Below are positions 12,844-23,778 of a stretch of 64,000 nt of DNA, piece by piece (within the stretch, counting starts at the first letter, position 1; each line of letters starts with the position of its first letter). The position numbers and the translations under genes are program-made. The notes under the pieces were generated by a model. The model was not told the DNA's origin, did not search any database, and saw only the letters and a list, made by a program, of their open reading frames with translations. The stretch lies in NCBI GenBank assembly GCA_021399435.1, contig JAJTUP010000048.1, forward strand, positions 310,001-374,000, in the 5' to 3' direction. Source of the stretch: Diaporthe sp. PMI_573 (lineage: Eukaryota > Ascomycota > Sordariomycetes > Diaporthales > Diaporthaceae).

Positions 12844-14999
12844 CTACAGCTTCACCCTCCCAGCATTCAGCGCCTCCCAGTGCGCCTCTGTGAACGGGAC
12901 ATAATTCCCCTGCTCGAGCCAGTACAGCTCATCGCCGCCCATCTGGCCCGGGTCCACCCCTTGCACCCTCAGATCGTGCTTCTGCTGCTTGTTGGTTCCT
13001 GTGGTTGCCATCTTCCCCTGCCTGGTGACCCTCAGGAAGATCGGAGCAGCGTACTTCGGGAGCTCCCTCCTCGTGTGCTCCGCAAGCCTCTTCAGCACCT
13101 CGTCCTTGGTGTTTGCGAAGCCGTCGTTGAGGACCAGCGCCACGCAACCCGCCCGGCCGTCGTGATGTGGCAGCTGCACGCCGTACACGTTCGCCTCGTG
13201 CACCGCCGGGAGCAGCCCCAGCACCTGCGAGACCTCCGCCGTCGACACGTTCTCGCCCTTCCACCGGAATGTGTCGCCGATCCGGTCGTGGAAGTATAGC
13301 CTGCCCTCGCTGTCCCATCGCATGACGTCTCCCGTCCGGAACCACGCGTCCCCTTTCTTGATCACGTTCCTCAGTATCTTCTTGTTGGTCGCCGCCTTGT
13401 CGTTGTAGTACCCCTGGAAGCGCTTCTCCAGCTCCTTCTCCGGAAGCTTGAACAAGAACTCGCCCGGGTCGCCAGGCCTGGATGCCTTGCACAGGCCCGT
13501 CTTGGGATCCCGGTACGGCAGGTCAGTGCTGAAGTCCACCTCGACGATGGCCGTCCCGAGGCCGACAAACAGCGAGTACAACCACCCGTTGCGCCCCACG
13601 GCACCCATGCTGAAGTCGTTCCTGCTCAGGTTCCACGTCGCAAAGCTGCCCTCGGTCGCGCCGTAGAACTCGGCAATGTATTCCACGCCAAACCGCTCCT
13701 TGAACCGGTTCCACACGTCAGGCCTGAGCCCGTTTCCAAGCGCGACACGGACCGCGTGCTGCTTGTCCATGCTCTGCCCCGTCTGCGGATCTACTTCGAC
13801 TGGCGCTGCCAGCAAGTAGCGGAGGGTCTCACCGACGTACTGGATCATCGTTGCCTTGTGTTGTCTCACCTCGCGCCAAAAGGTGCGCGTGGAGAATCTG
13901 GCCCCGAGCGCGACGGTAGCGCCCATGAGGAGCGAGTTGGCGAAGCAGAGAAGAGAGCCTGACGAGTGGTAAAGGGGCATGGACTGGGCGCAGTGTTAGA
14001 AAGATTCACCCACAGAGCTACACGTGCGCGTACGTGCTGTGCGCCGTCGCAGGCTCGCTTCGTTCAGGAAGAGCCGGGGGGGCGCTTACTGTGTAGAAGA
14101 TCTCGCCCGGCCTCGCCTTGATCAGCCTGGCCGCAAAACCTCCCGCGGCATGAACCTTGCCCCAACTGACGACGGCCGCTTTGGGCAGCCCTGTCGTGCC
14201 AGAGGTGTAAATCAAGATTGCCATCTTGTCGATGCCATCCTCTGTTCGCGCCTCGTCTGGTAACCTCACTGGCTTCGTCACCATTATCTCTTTCTGGCGC
14301 TCGGGGGTCAAGAACTCCAAGCTGACGTCTGCGAGCTCTTTACGGACGTGTTCGTCGACGTTGGATGCCACGGCCGGGTCGATGAGCATAATGTTTGTAT
14401 CCGCCGCGCGGACGCAGTGAACTAGTGCCTGACCGGTGAGGTTGTAGTTGATGAACGCTGGCTTGGCACCGATACTCCAGAGGCCCAACCACACAAATAT
14501 GAACATGTCGCTGTTGGGGAAGTCCATGGCCACAATGTCGCCCTTCTTGACTCCGAGTGTCTCCCGCAGCCAGGTCCCATACCTCAGGGTGTCCTCCAGA
14601 CCCTGTTTGAAGGTCCATTGCCTGTCCTCAAACAGCAAGAAGGGCATGTCCCTCGTCTTGGAGCTGGTGGCGTAGTATTCCAGGTCATAGAACAAGCTCA
14701 GCCTGCCCGTCCGCTCGCGCCAAAACATGCCCAGCGCGACGGGGGACACGCAGGTGAGCATTTTCAAGTCGTACCATACCTGCGCCTTGGCATTGATATA
14801 TGCTGCCGCGGCTACGGCTGCTGGGGCCGCGACGGCCAGTGGCACTGCGTGAGAGATCAGGTCAGCAGCAGCCAGTGGGAATTCTCATCACGGGCCGGGA
14901 AAGCGAGCTGGGCTCCTGGGAGTTGCTGGCCGCTAAGGCGTACTGAGATGGGGCTGGCTCCCAGTGAGGGAGATCCCAGGGTGCACACTTACCGGGCAT
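12844..14999 (-). CDS. FAT1: Very-long-chain acyl-CoA synthetase / fatty acid transporter (FAT1-like)
   Basis: ATP-dependent activation of long and very-long-chain fatty acids, coupled to import in the FATP/Fat1 family. Exons (minus): 14999-14993, 14844-14090, 13983-12844, giving 633 residues. The first coding exon is only seven bases (ATGCCCG) and is needed because the long frame behind it has no ATG. The AMP-binding P-loop YTSGTTGLPKA is at about residues 215-225, TSMPLYHSSGS follows the second splice, FYGATEGS is at about 360, and the FACS signature WFRTGDVMRWD..GRLYFHDRIGDTFRWKGENVST is at about 468-502. The N-terminus is hydrophobic and Ala-rich, fitting membrane anchoring. The C-terminal VKL resembles a weak peroxisomal signal. 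Length and motifs match fungal Fat1. Confidence 0.92.
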
Positions 15000-16584
15000 A
15001 CTGTAGGCCTAGCCGCCTCTCTGGGGGGTGGGAGGACGGTATCACCAGCAAACGCACTCGAGTTCCCCTGTGAGACGCAACACAGCAGCAGGTTCAGGGC
15101 GAGCACCCAAGACGAACGGGCCTGCGGCGTGGAAAACACTTGAGCCAAAACCAGACCTGTGGTGTCGGGCACAGCGGGTACAAAAACAAAGTATATACGT
15201 CCGTAACAGTCTATTGAAACACGCGGTGAGGCTAGCAGCAATAGTTATAGTAGCAGCACTGAGAGGCGAGGCACGGCGTGAGCGTGAGCGTTGTCTGTGC
15301 GACCCGGTGTGGTGCGGAGTATGATCGAGAGGGAAGAAAACGGCGACGTGCAGGATGGAGCATTTGGTAGCTCTGCAAGAAGGGAACACTTTCCCGGTAT
15401 ATGGGAAGGATATCTGCAGCTGTGTGTGGGCCGAGAAAAGCACACGGTTATATATCACAGGCGATATGCGGTGACGGGTCTGGGCCTGGAGCGGGAGCGG
15501 GAGCGGGCGCCGGATCAAGCCACAGATGTGGATTCCGGGAGCAGGTACACGTCCACACAAGGCAGAATGCAACGAGCAAGACGAGGAAGGCGACGGCTTG
15601 TGTGTGTGCTAGTGTGCGCGTGCGAGTGTTTATAAAAATTTGTACACGAAGGGTTGGCAAGGGGGAGGAGGAAGCGTGGCCTGATGTAGAGACGAACGAA
15701 CAGCATTGTGGGCAAGGTTGGGGGAAGTGGTATTATTCTAAACAAGTCTGAGACGTAGGCCCAGCCTGACAGTGACAGAGTGCAAGTCCAGGTCATGCTC
15801 GTGTGTGTGCGTGTGTGTGTGTGCGTGTGCATGTGTGTGCATGTGTGAGAGCGTGCGAGCATGAGGAGCTCCGAAAGAGGCAAGCCTGCACAGCAGCTTG
15901 AGATGCGGGAGCATTCAGATGCTGTCATGCATGTGCCTCGGTTCGGCCAGCGAGAGTGGGCGAGGGCTCTACTGTGTACACAGTAATAACTTCAAGGTTG
16001 CCACGGCACCACGACCCTCTTGCCTCTCTGGGCGTGCGCGGGGCCATCCCTGCTGCAATACTCGGCCGCGCAGGCCCTGGACCAGCTCAATGGATGAACT
16101 TCTGGAACGCGGGCTGTGGGTGCTATGCCCAATGAGGGCATCCATGGTCAAAGGCAAGGACCCAGGTCGTGCCAGGCAGGGCCAGGGCAGGGCCAGGGCA
16201 GCGCAGCCCGCGGGACGGAGACTGGCACGCTGACCGGGCCCCAAGCCGTCAAGAGGACATCCCTATGCCGATTGCCCATCCGGGGCGCACCTGACTTGCA
16301 GTCCCGCGACCGAATCGCATGTGAAACCGAACGCCAGCCACAGCGGTAAAGCATCGGCCACCGTCTATCTACCCGCTTGCTGACGGTGCACCGGCGGTCA
16401 GACTGTCAGACTGTCAGACAAGCCCGGACCCTGACCCTAACCCTGACCCTGGCCTGGCCCGGCCCGTGGTGTGCCGCCACCAACCAACCACCTTTGGCTC
16501 GAGCTGCTCACTTCGCGAACCCTTTTGTTGTCGCGACCCTCACGCCGGCGACGACGAGGGTGGTACAATGCAGCCTGCGCCGCC
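15000..16584. other. Divergent promoter region FAT1 / PIG-S
   Basis: No gene recognised. It includes a GT/GC-rich microsatellite (about 15797-15850), GGGCA-type repeats (about 16180-16203) and a short telomere-like CCCTRA tract (16429-16452) about 130 bp before the PIG-S start. It serves as the upstream region for both flanking genes. Confidence 0.5.
16429..16452 (+). repeat. Short interstitial telomere-like tract
   Basis: Four consecutive hexamers of the form CCCTGA/CCCTAA/CCCTGA/CCCTGG, close to the fungal telomere repeat (TTAGGG complement). It lies about 130-155 bp upstream of the PIG-S ATG. It is far too short to be a telomere; a binding site for telobox-type factors is possible but unproven. 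Confidence 0.55.
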
Positions 16585-18392
16585 ATGTCTGCTACAAATG
16601 ATCATGGCCTCAGCATGGCTGCCCAAGCCCACCCTGCGACGGCAAGCACGTCAGACACACCGCCTGCTGCCGACACCAGCTCGCGCCGCAAGGAGCCTCC
16701 TCCTGAGAGGCCCTCAGACTCCCGCAGGCGTTCTCTGGTCATCCTATCGTTCTGGTTGGTAGTTCTGTGTCTGGGCCTTCCAATATGGTGGAAGACAACC
16801 ACCATCCCGCGTGCCAGCCTGCCCCTGGACGACATGATGGACTGGGCTGCTGGCAAGGTACGTCGAGCACCACCCACCCAGGTCACGCTGACCACGCACA
16901 CGCATGCCTCCCTTCCATGGCTCCCGTGCCCGCAAGACCTGGAGGCATATACATGTGCTGACCTACACACGTCTCCCAGGCCTGCCGCCCAGTCTTCCCC
17001 CTTCGCATATCCATCCAGGCGAGCCAGCTGCAGGACCAGGAAGCCCAGAACTTGCTGCGCCTGACCCAGCACGCCCTGGACGACCTGAACGACTTTCCTG
17101 GCCACCACCTGCGACTACAGCTAGACCCCCGCACCAGCACTATCAATGGCTCTGCCAACCTCGAAGAAGCTGCTCTTGTCATACGGCTTCAACCCGGCGA
17201 GACGACCACCGCCTCGCTTCACCCTTACCAGCCCATACTCGACATTACCTACTCGCCAAACACCATCCCCTCTCCGAGCTCATCTTCCTCGTCGTTGGCA
17301 ACCTACGTCGCCAGCGAGCTGCGTTCCACCTTCGCCGAGGAACAGACCATCATATCGTACCTGCTGTCTACCTCGTCGGCGGCTCCCGAGCACAAGCCTC
17401 AGGGGCTGGGCCCCGACGCCGCGGGCACAATCGCGAAGCGCACAACCCGGTCTCTCAGGTACTCACCTGCGTACCACCTCACCTTCTCACTCTTCACCGA
17501 TGGGCCCGCGCCGAGCAGCTGGGACATCGAGTCCGCCATCGACGAGTATATGAAGCCGGTGTTGGATGTCCTGGGGCCCATCCACAACTTCACCATTGAT
17601 ACTCAGGTCCAGCTCTACGCCGCCCCCGGCGTCCAGTCTCCGGTTCTGAGCAAGGACGACCTCTCCTCCTTTATCAATGCCGCCGAGTGGCCATTATCGC
17701 CTTCGATCGGCGGTGCTCCCACGGTGAACTTTATTGTCTTCGTGGGGGACCAAACCATTGGCCTGCCCCCCACGCGTGAGGATGCACAGGCAGGTGAGAC
17801 TGCCGTGTCCGAGACTTCTCACTCCTGGCTCATACCCCAATGGGGCACCGTCTATCTCCTGCATGTGGACGGTGACAAGACTCACATCGCGGTAGAGGAC
17901 CTCAAACAGCCGCTCCTGACATTTACTACGCATCTGCTCTCTCTCCTCGGCACTCCGACCTCTGGGTCCATGCCTCTGCGTCTCTCCACCCTCTCCCGCA
18001 TCCGTTCTGCAGATCTTCTTCTCCGCGCCTCCGGCACTCTGGGCTCACTCGCCCGCCTGTCCCTCGCACTCCCTTCCATGTCGATTCCGCAGTCTGTAGC
18101 CGACGGTGTCAGCACCACGATTCGGCATCTCCGGCTGGCTTGTGAGAGCCTGGGTACCCCTGAAGGGCTGCTTCATGCACAGGTCGCAGAAGCCGCGGCT
18201 GAGAAGGCCTTCTTCGAGAAGAGCATGGTCGGCCAGCTGTACTTTCCAGATGAGCACAAGATCGCAGTGTATCTGCCACTGCTGGGGCCGGTTGGCGTGC
18301 CGCTGGTCATGGGCCTGCTGAATGAGCTGGCTGCTTGGAAGAGGAGGAGGCGAGAGAAGGCCGAGAGCGGGAAGACTAAGAAAGACGAATAA
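16585..18392 (+). CDS. GPI17: GPI transamidase component PIG-S / Gpi17
   Basis: Subunit of the ER-membrane GPI transamidase that attaches GPI anchors to secretory proteins. Two exons, 16585-16857 and 16980-18392, encode 561 residues; the junction AGK|ACRPVFPLRI is in phase 0. The typical PIG-S topology is visible: a short cytosolic Ser/Pro-rich N-terminus, one membrane span at about residues 50-69 (LVILSFWLVVLCLGLPIWW), a large lumenal domain starting RAxLPLD..VFPLRI, and a second hydrophobic segment near the C-terminus (IAVYLPLLGPVGVPLVMGLL) followed by a Lys/Arg-rich tail. The first ATG in the exon, at 16568, is out of frame, so 16585 is the start chosen. Confidence 0.9.
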
Positions 18393-19398
18393 GGTTGGTT
18401 AGATTTGTTTTTCGAAGGCATCGAGGGTCGACTTTTGTGGAGCCTTATTAGGTCAATTCTTAATATTTTCGCTCTCAGCCTTGTGCATACATACATTGTG
18501 GAAGCCAACATGCCAACAACTGACAGCAGTGCTTTTGGGTTGGCTTCCATTCGGCTTGTTGCCGACCCCAGGAAACCTCGGCAATAATACAGAATTGCGA
18601 CACGTCATCCTCTTGTCTTCTTAAGTCTCCAGACAGCTCATCACGCAGAACTAGTTTGCAAAGCTACTCGACTGAAGGGAAGCTCAGAGTAGGTTCATGC
18701 CGGGCTGTACAGTCTTCTCTGTGTGTGCTAAAAGTCCAGCTAGTCCTAGTGCCCCGAGTGCCTAAGCACCTAGATGTGTCAGAGAATTCAGACGTTGTAA
18801 AATCCGACGAAGACACTGGATGAGGCGCTAGTTCTACGTGCACGCCGCCAGATCTTCCAACTCTCTTCAGACCCTGTATGAGACTGGCAAGACCGCTTTC
18901 AAACATACCTAGGTACAGACTTTTCCAATGGTGTTCTTCGAGGCTATTTGTTGCCCCAAGACTTGTCACTACAATGCCTTGATGTACTTACGCACTCCTA
19001 ATAGATGGTGAGACAGCGGCCATATTAGCGCATTGTGTTTTGTGTTCAGTTGTGACGAGGCTATCATGAGGTATTTTGCGGCTCAGCATGCAAGGAAATG
19101 ATCATTAGCAGACGGAATGGCGACACAGAATTGAAACAATTGAGAAGCGAGTTGGCATGGCGGTGTGCCTCAGTACGAGGCCCACAAGTCAAGTGTTGAC
19201 CAAGCCCGAGTGTGTCGGCGTGGGGAGACAGGAACAAGAAGCAAGGTCACCCCTATGGGTATGGGGTGGGACTTTAAACCAATGCTCTACGCGGTTATTA
19301 GAGACTTGCATTCTTCCAAGATTCAGTATTCCCAGCGGTGCGGTACCCAGGCTGGAGCACAGGCGGAGGGGGCTGGTTGGGCTGGGGACAAGTCGAGT
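18393..19398. other. Spacer between PIG-S and CinA genes
   Basis: No gene recognised. The PIG-S and CinA 3' ends converge here. Composition falls from GC-rich to about balanced across this spacer, marking the left edge of the accessory block. One TACCTAGGTA site is at 18906-18915. Confidence 0.5.
18906..18915. repeat. TACCTAGGTA palindrome
   Basis: Exact intergenic copy of the decamer that recurs at 8936, 9381, 9389, 34016, 34036 and 56596. Confidence 0.8.
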
Positions 19399-20008
19399 TC
19401 AGAATTTGCCACTGGGGGGTGCGCTTTTGTTGACCAGTTCCTCCACGAGCTTGAGTGCTTCTACTGCAAATGCCACCATGTTTGCTGGCCTGTCCCCTCC
19501 GAGGCCGGTGTTCAAGTCCCTAGTCAGGGTTTCGTTGTCGCCTACCACAGCCAGGGCAACATATCCGCTTCATAGTACAGTTACAAATTAGCCTTCGCAT
19601 GGGACAAGAGCCACGGGCGGGTAGAACTCACGGCCGTCCATTTGCACCCTGTCTCGGGGCGGTTGGGCCGGCAGTGCCGCTCTCGGCAACCGTGTAAGTG
19701 GAGGCCAGCGTGTTGCGAAGGTGCTTGGCGAGGCCCGCGACCAGGTCCGGGCTGGGACCACTGTAATTGTCGATGTTGGCCTGTGTCCAGCCGCCAAAGG
19801 CGATGCGTGACTCAAGAGTGTACAGGGTGGCACCCCCTCTATACACCTTGGAGGCGCCAGGTGTAGCGAGTAGGGCAGCGGAGATGAGCCCTCCCGCGGC
19901 TGTCTCGGCGACCGAGATGGTCTCGTTGCGGTCGCGGAGGAGGTTGGCCACTCTGGAAGCAACTTCCCTAAGGGCTGGAGGGGGAAAGTCCGACATTGCT
20001 GGTATCAA
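19399..20008 (-). CDS. CinA C-terminal domain protein (NMN deamidase type)
   Basis: Small CinA-C/PncC-family protein; bacterial members deamidate nicotinamide mononucleotide to nicotinate mononucleotide. Exons 20008-19632 and 19567-19399 (minus) give 181 residues. The core motifs are visible: SVAETAAGGLISAALLATPGAS near residues 32-53, KVYRGGATLYTLESR, and ESGTAGPTAPRQGANGRPGYVALAV, where the splice falls between GRP and GYVALAV (CC|C). The C-terminal helix is VAFAVEALKLVEELV. Only the CinA-C domain is present, with no MoCF-like N-terminal domain, as is common in fungi. A second Met at 19996 (MSDFPPP) is an alternative start. It is divergent from the PPPDE gene with 422 bp between start codons. 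The fungal role is inferred from family only. Confidence 0.85.
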
Positions 20009-20430
20009 GGTGACGTCGAAGATGGTTGTTTGCGCGGGTCCAAGTTGAGTTTAGTTGGGTGATGGGCACCCTACCCTGTTCCGGTCTCCGCTGGGGGGGG
20101 TAGTCATGGTTACATAAGGTCCCCAGGTCCGGTTGGGATCGAGAAGCAGTACGGAGGTAGACTACTCCGTGCCCCGTACCAATCGAGACTAACCTCTGCT
20201 TCAAATGTCTCAAAGACCCCACTTTGGGGCCCTCCCTTGGCCATGGACTCGACTAACCCGCGCCGAGCGACCTCGACCTTCCACGGCCGGGCCAGGCTCA
20301 ACTCTGCTGCTTGACGTCCATTAGCAAGCTTGTTCGTGTCACAGCAGGAGCGGAACCCGTGGCGTCTCTCGAAGGAAAAGTGCTTTGCGCACGCACTGGC
20401 TTCTCGCGCTCAACTGGCAGGGCCGCCACC
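20009..20430. other. Divergent promoter CinA / PPPDE
   Basis: 422 bp between two start codons on opposite strands. Nothing is recognised except a perfect Kozak-type context (GCCGCCACC) directly before the PPPDE ATG at 20431. Confidence 0.5.
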
Positions 20431-21650
20431 ATGATGTCGGACTCGGACTCGCCAAAGGCGGAGGATGACCCCAAGTCCTCCACCACCTTGCTAGGAGACT
20501 TTCTGTAAGCCGATGGGGCAGCAAAACACCTCTCCCCGCCTCCTTCTAGTCATACCTCGCGTGGAAGAAACGCACAGGAGCAATGGCTGACCGTCGCACC
20601 TCAGTAAGGACAATGTGCTCAAAGCTAAGCTCAGCCTCCAACACGAGCTGGGACTCGGCAAGAGGGCAAGTGCCATCCCGCCTGGTGAGGTTGGCATCAG
20701 CCAAGAGCCCCGTACTGTCGAGCTGGGCTGGCATCCGGTAGCTGGTTCTGCTGGCAAGTGGTTTGCAGAACAGACCAGGCTGGGAAAGATGATAACCGAA
20801 GAAATCCACAAGTGCCCTGATCCGACGCAGCATTGGGCCTGTATTGTGGGTGACTTTGTTCATGAATTGTGGTGAGTAGAGCAGGTCTGCCTCCCGCCTT
20901 CCCTTCGAATCCGCTTCCCTGACATGTGTGCCCGAGGCAGGATGGACGAACACTTTGATATCATTTATATAAATGAGACGTTCAACCGCAATGAATGGCA
21001 CACCTTCGAGGTCGGCAAAACAAGATTCAGTGACCAGGCCCTCGCTGAGGCTGGTAAGCATCACTTCAGAGTAATCTCTTCGAGTCTGAGCCAGGATTCC
21101 ATCCCGTTGACCCTCTTTGCTCACCAGGCGAGATGGTCATCTTTAATATGAGGGAGAAGCGACCAGCCTACAACCTCTTGGACAACAATTGCCAGAATTT
21201 CGCCTTGAATTTCCTCGACAAGATCCGAGTCGGAAAGCACCGCGACTTTGCCACAAGCTTTAGCGTTTATCAGCGTGCCATCGGCGCCGGCGCTATCAAG
21301 GATCTGTTTGTCGACGAGCATCCCGATGATAAGCCCGAGACCGCAGAGCAAGATGTGAGGCTAGACGCTGAGCACCACGACACTGTGCAGACCGCCCAGC
21401 AGATCAGTAAGCAGCTTTTGGATACAATCTTTACCCCTTTCAAGAAAAAAACATACCCCATCTTTATTTAGCCCATACATCAAAGGCTTTACGGGCTGCA
21501 GGTTTTGAAACAGGCTGTGGCCACCTTGAGGCTCACTCCTCACCGCATTGGTATGAAGCTACTTCTTTGGTTCTTTGATAACTGACCCTGAATGCTGTAG
21601 TGGATGAAAACACAACCAAGCTTGACAACCATCATTCTTTCTTCCAGTAG
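20431..21650 (+). CDS. PPPDE-fold (DeSI-like) putative cysteine isopeptidase
   Basis: Five exons (20431-20504, 20605-20871, 20941-21053, 21128-21406, 21601-21650) encode 260 residues. The two PPPDE landmarks are present: a His-containing strand (QHWACIVGDFVHELW) and, later, a Cys motif (AYNLLDNNCQNFALNFLDKI), which supply the papain-like His/Cys pair of DeSI-type deSUMOylating or deubiquitinating peptidases. Between them is the family's WHTFEVGKT segment. Fungal members of this small family are uncharacterised, so activity is inferred from the preserved residues. The start has an ideal Kozak context. The fourth intron (21407-21600, 194 bp) is two to three times longer than the others (69-100 bp) and is homologous to introns of the GH7 gene 3 kb away. 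The last exon encodes only about 16 residues. Confidence 0.82.
21407..21600 (+). mobile_element. Introner-like intron, copy 1 (PPPDE gene)
   Basis: 194-bp intron splitting an ATG codon (A|TG). It starts GTAAGCAGCTTTTGGATACA, continues ATCTTTACCCCTTTCAAGAA, has an internal block AACAGGCTGTGGCCACCTTG and ends AACTGACCCTGAATGCTGTAG. Each of these stretches reappears in GH7 introns, in the same order and spacing. The internal block is shared with copies 3 and 4. Homology between introns of unrelated genes indicates a mobile intron family. Confidence 0.8.
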
Positions 21651-23778
21651 ATCTATTCAGGCGGCCTCTTGATCCCCAGTTTTGTCTACCGCGCTCAATC
21701 ATTTGTCCCGCATGCCGGCAGAGGCAACTCGTACGGCTTGGGTCAGCTTCAAGTTCATGTTCCTTTTAATTGAAACATGTTTGGAAGCTCCCTGGATCGG
21801 AGAACACACTTCATCGCACAATGTAAGATCCACAGGTCTTTTACTACATTGCTACGTCAACCAGTGACTGAGGAGCTGCGCAGGCGTGTAGACTCGATCG
21901 CAGCCCCGTCATTGAATGTGCTCCCAATCGATGCCCTGACCGTGCCGGGTGTTGCGGTCCCTCCGGAGCAGTCAGTGTGAAGCCCACAGGCTTCCAGGCC
22001 GGTTTTCTCACTTCGTGGCCCTCTTCCTACCCTCGAGGTAGCCACAATCGACATCCTGTCTACTCTACCGTTGGTTTGCATTTAGTTTATAGCCTTTCAG
22101 CGAATTTTGAGCAAATGTAAATAGACTCCAAGGATACAAGTCATCACTGAAAGCAGTTGACTGTGTCGGTACGCTTCTTATATAACTTACGGCTAAGTGG
22201 TTTCGTTTTTAATCCGTGTACATATGCTTCTTAAGCAGTATGTAGGCGGTCCCTTTATACAGTGGTAAACGCTTAAACACCTAGCGTTTAAAAAAAAAAC
22301 AATGCCGATAATAGTAGGTTTAGAATACAATTATAGCATGTGGCCTAGAAAATATTAACAGCCTTGTAACAGCTATATAAATAAAAGATTGGCGGCATCT
22401 GGACCTAGAGCCTTATTTGAACATGTTCCTGGTCCTCTGCGAAGTCTTGATTGGAAACATCTTTGATGGCTAAACCTCTACAGCATGAGTTTGTTGGGCT
22501 TTTTGATAAAAGATATCAACTCAATATACCAATCACCTGGTATCCCTGGTGCCGCATCAAGGTGAAGGGTACGGCCTAGGCCAAATTGATATAAATGCAC
22601 CACATCTTGACTTGGGTTGATAGGCGGTGGAGGGCTTGGTCCTGACATACTGTAGCAGAGACTTGTCGACCCAAGCAAAGGGCAACAACTCCTTCAAGGA
22701 AGCCTTTCCCCGGGGACTTGGTGTTCTTAGCGTTCGTCCCTGTCACTTGCACGTGATGATATTCAACAATGCGTATGCATATTTGGGCAATATCTGCGGC
22801 CTGAGTTTAACACGTTCTTCTCGTTTATTTAATCCCTCCTCATTGTGCTCTTTCGCTTCGTGCCAGCCTCATGAACAAATACTGAGTCAGGAGAAGCCAG
22901 GTGGGAGACTTGCCCCAGCCCGATAAGCTAGCTGCGTTGGTAGCAAATATGGTCCAGCTTTGATCTTTTCAGGGACTGGCAAGCTTGCAGTGCTTGTACG
23001 GTTGCTCTGCGGGTCCAGGACCGAGTGGCCGAGTGTTCCTCCGCCGAGACCCGATGAATCGCACGTTTGCACGCGGCGGGCCAATTGTCTTACACCATTC
23101 CATTCTGCCCTAGGAGCCGCAACGCCGCCTTGGTAGCTGCCAAGGCGGATGGCCGTCCACCGGATTGTCGGTTTCGAGTAAATATCGTCTGCGTTGCTTC
23201 GATGCCAGCCTTGGCAAAAGCTGTCGTTTCTTGGGGCTAAAAGGGGCCGCCGAGACCCTGTTTCGTTTACAGTGAACCTTCTCCTTGCTCACGGCGTTTC
23301 TTGCCTAACCAAGTGGTGGGTCAGACGAGTCGATCCACAATCTTATTTGCCCAATGCTGTCTTGCGCCCAGGAGGCCGCGGGGTGCTAGTTACCTCTTTG
23401 TCAGGGGTGGTCCGCTACCTAGCTCGGTATCCTCCCTTAAAGAGTCATTGGGTCTGCTCCGGCTAGTCCGATAAACTCTATTCAACCCTCGCAGCGCCAA
23501 GCCGACGTGTGGGAGGGGCAATGGTACTGAAATGCCCTATTGCCCCTGAATAATTCATATTGCACTCTGGAGGAGAAGATCAATGCAGAGACGAAAAGAA
23601 AGGAAGGGCTAGACCGATCTAGATATAATTCGGAGGGGGCCTTCCGTTGAGCCAACGGTTAATACCTAGAGCCTCAGTCCCTACCTTCATGCTCATGTCG
23701 TAGCTGGCTCCACTCCTTTACCACATTCTTTACAATCTTTACTACCGTAATATCAGTTACAATCCGTCTCCGGTGATA
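21651..23778. other. Spacer / upstream region of the GH7 gene
   Basis: 2.1 kb without a recognisable gene. The stretch 22080-22400 is noticeably AT-rich. Three GGCTAR words lie upstream of the GH7 ATG. Small frames here show no domain. A segment near 23018-23036 resembles the 5' half of a Ser/Leu tRNA but has no matching T-arm. Confidence 0.5.
23235..23241 (+). promoter_or_regulatory. Candidate XlnR/Xyr1 site GGCTAAA
   Basis: GGCTAAA is the classical binding word of the fungal (hemi)cellulase activator XlnR/Xyr1. It lies about 540 bp upstream of the GH7 ATG, and two further GGCTAG words are at 23461-23466 and 23607-23612. Such short words occur by chance, so the call rests on position upstream of a cellulase gene. 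Confidence 0.3.

Noticed and set aside
16429..16452. Chromosome end or telomere
   Set aside because: Only four hexamers, inside gene-rich sequence on both sides; kept only as a short interstitial tract.
21601..21650. PPPDE last exon (MDENTTKLD) as a captured GH7 fragment, since GH7 proteins have a similar MDEN/MEA segment after the same intron
   Set aside because: Only a few residues agree, and the preceding and following sequence is unlike GH7. Coincidence plus a shared A|TGGA insertion site explains it better.
20431..21650. Promoter-proximal overlap implying a CinA-PPPDE operon or toxin-like pair
   Set aside because: The genes are divergent, spliced and eukaryotic, with no evidence of functional coupling beyond adjacency.
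23018..23036. Resemblance to the 5' half of a Ser/Leu tRNA (GACCGAGTGGCCGAG)
   Set aside because: No anticodon arm or T-arm (GGTTCGANTCC) follows, so it is not a tRNA gene.
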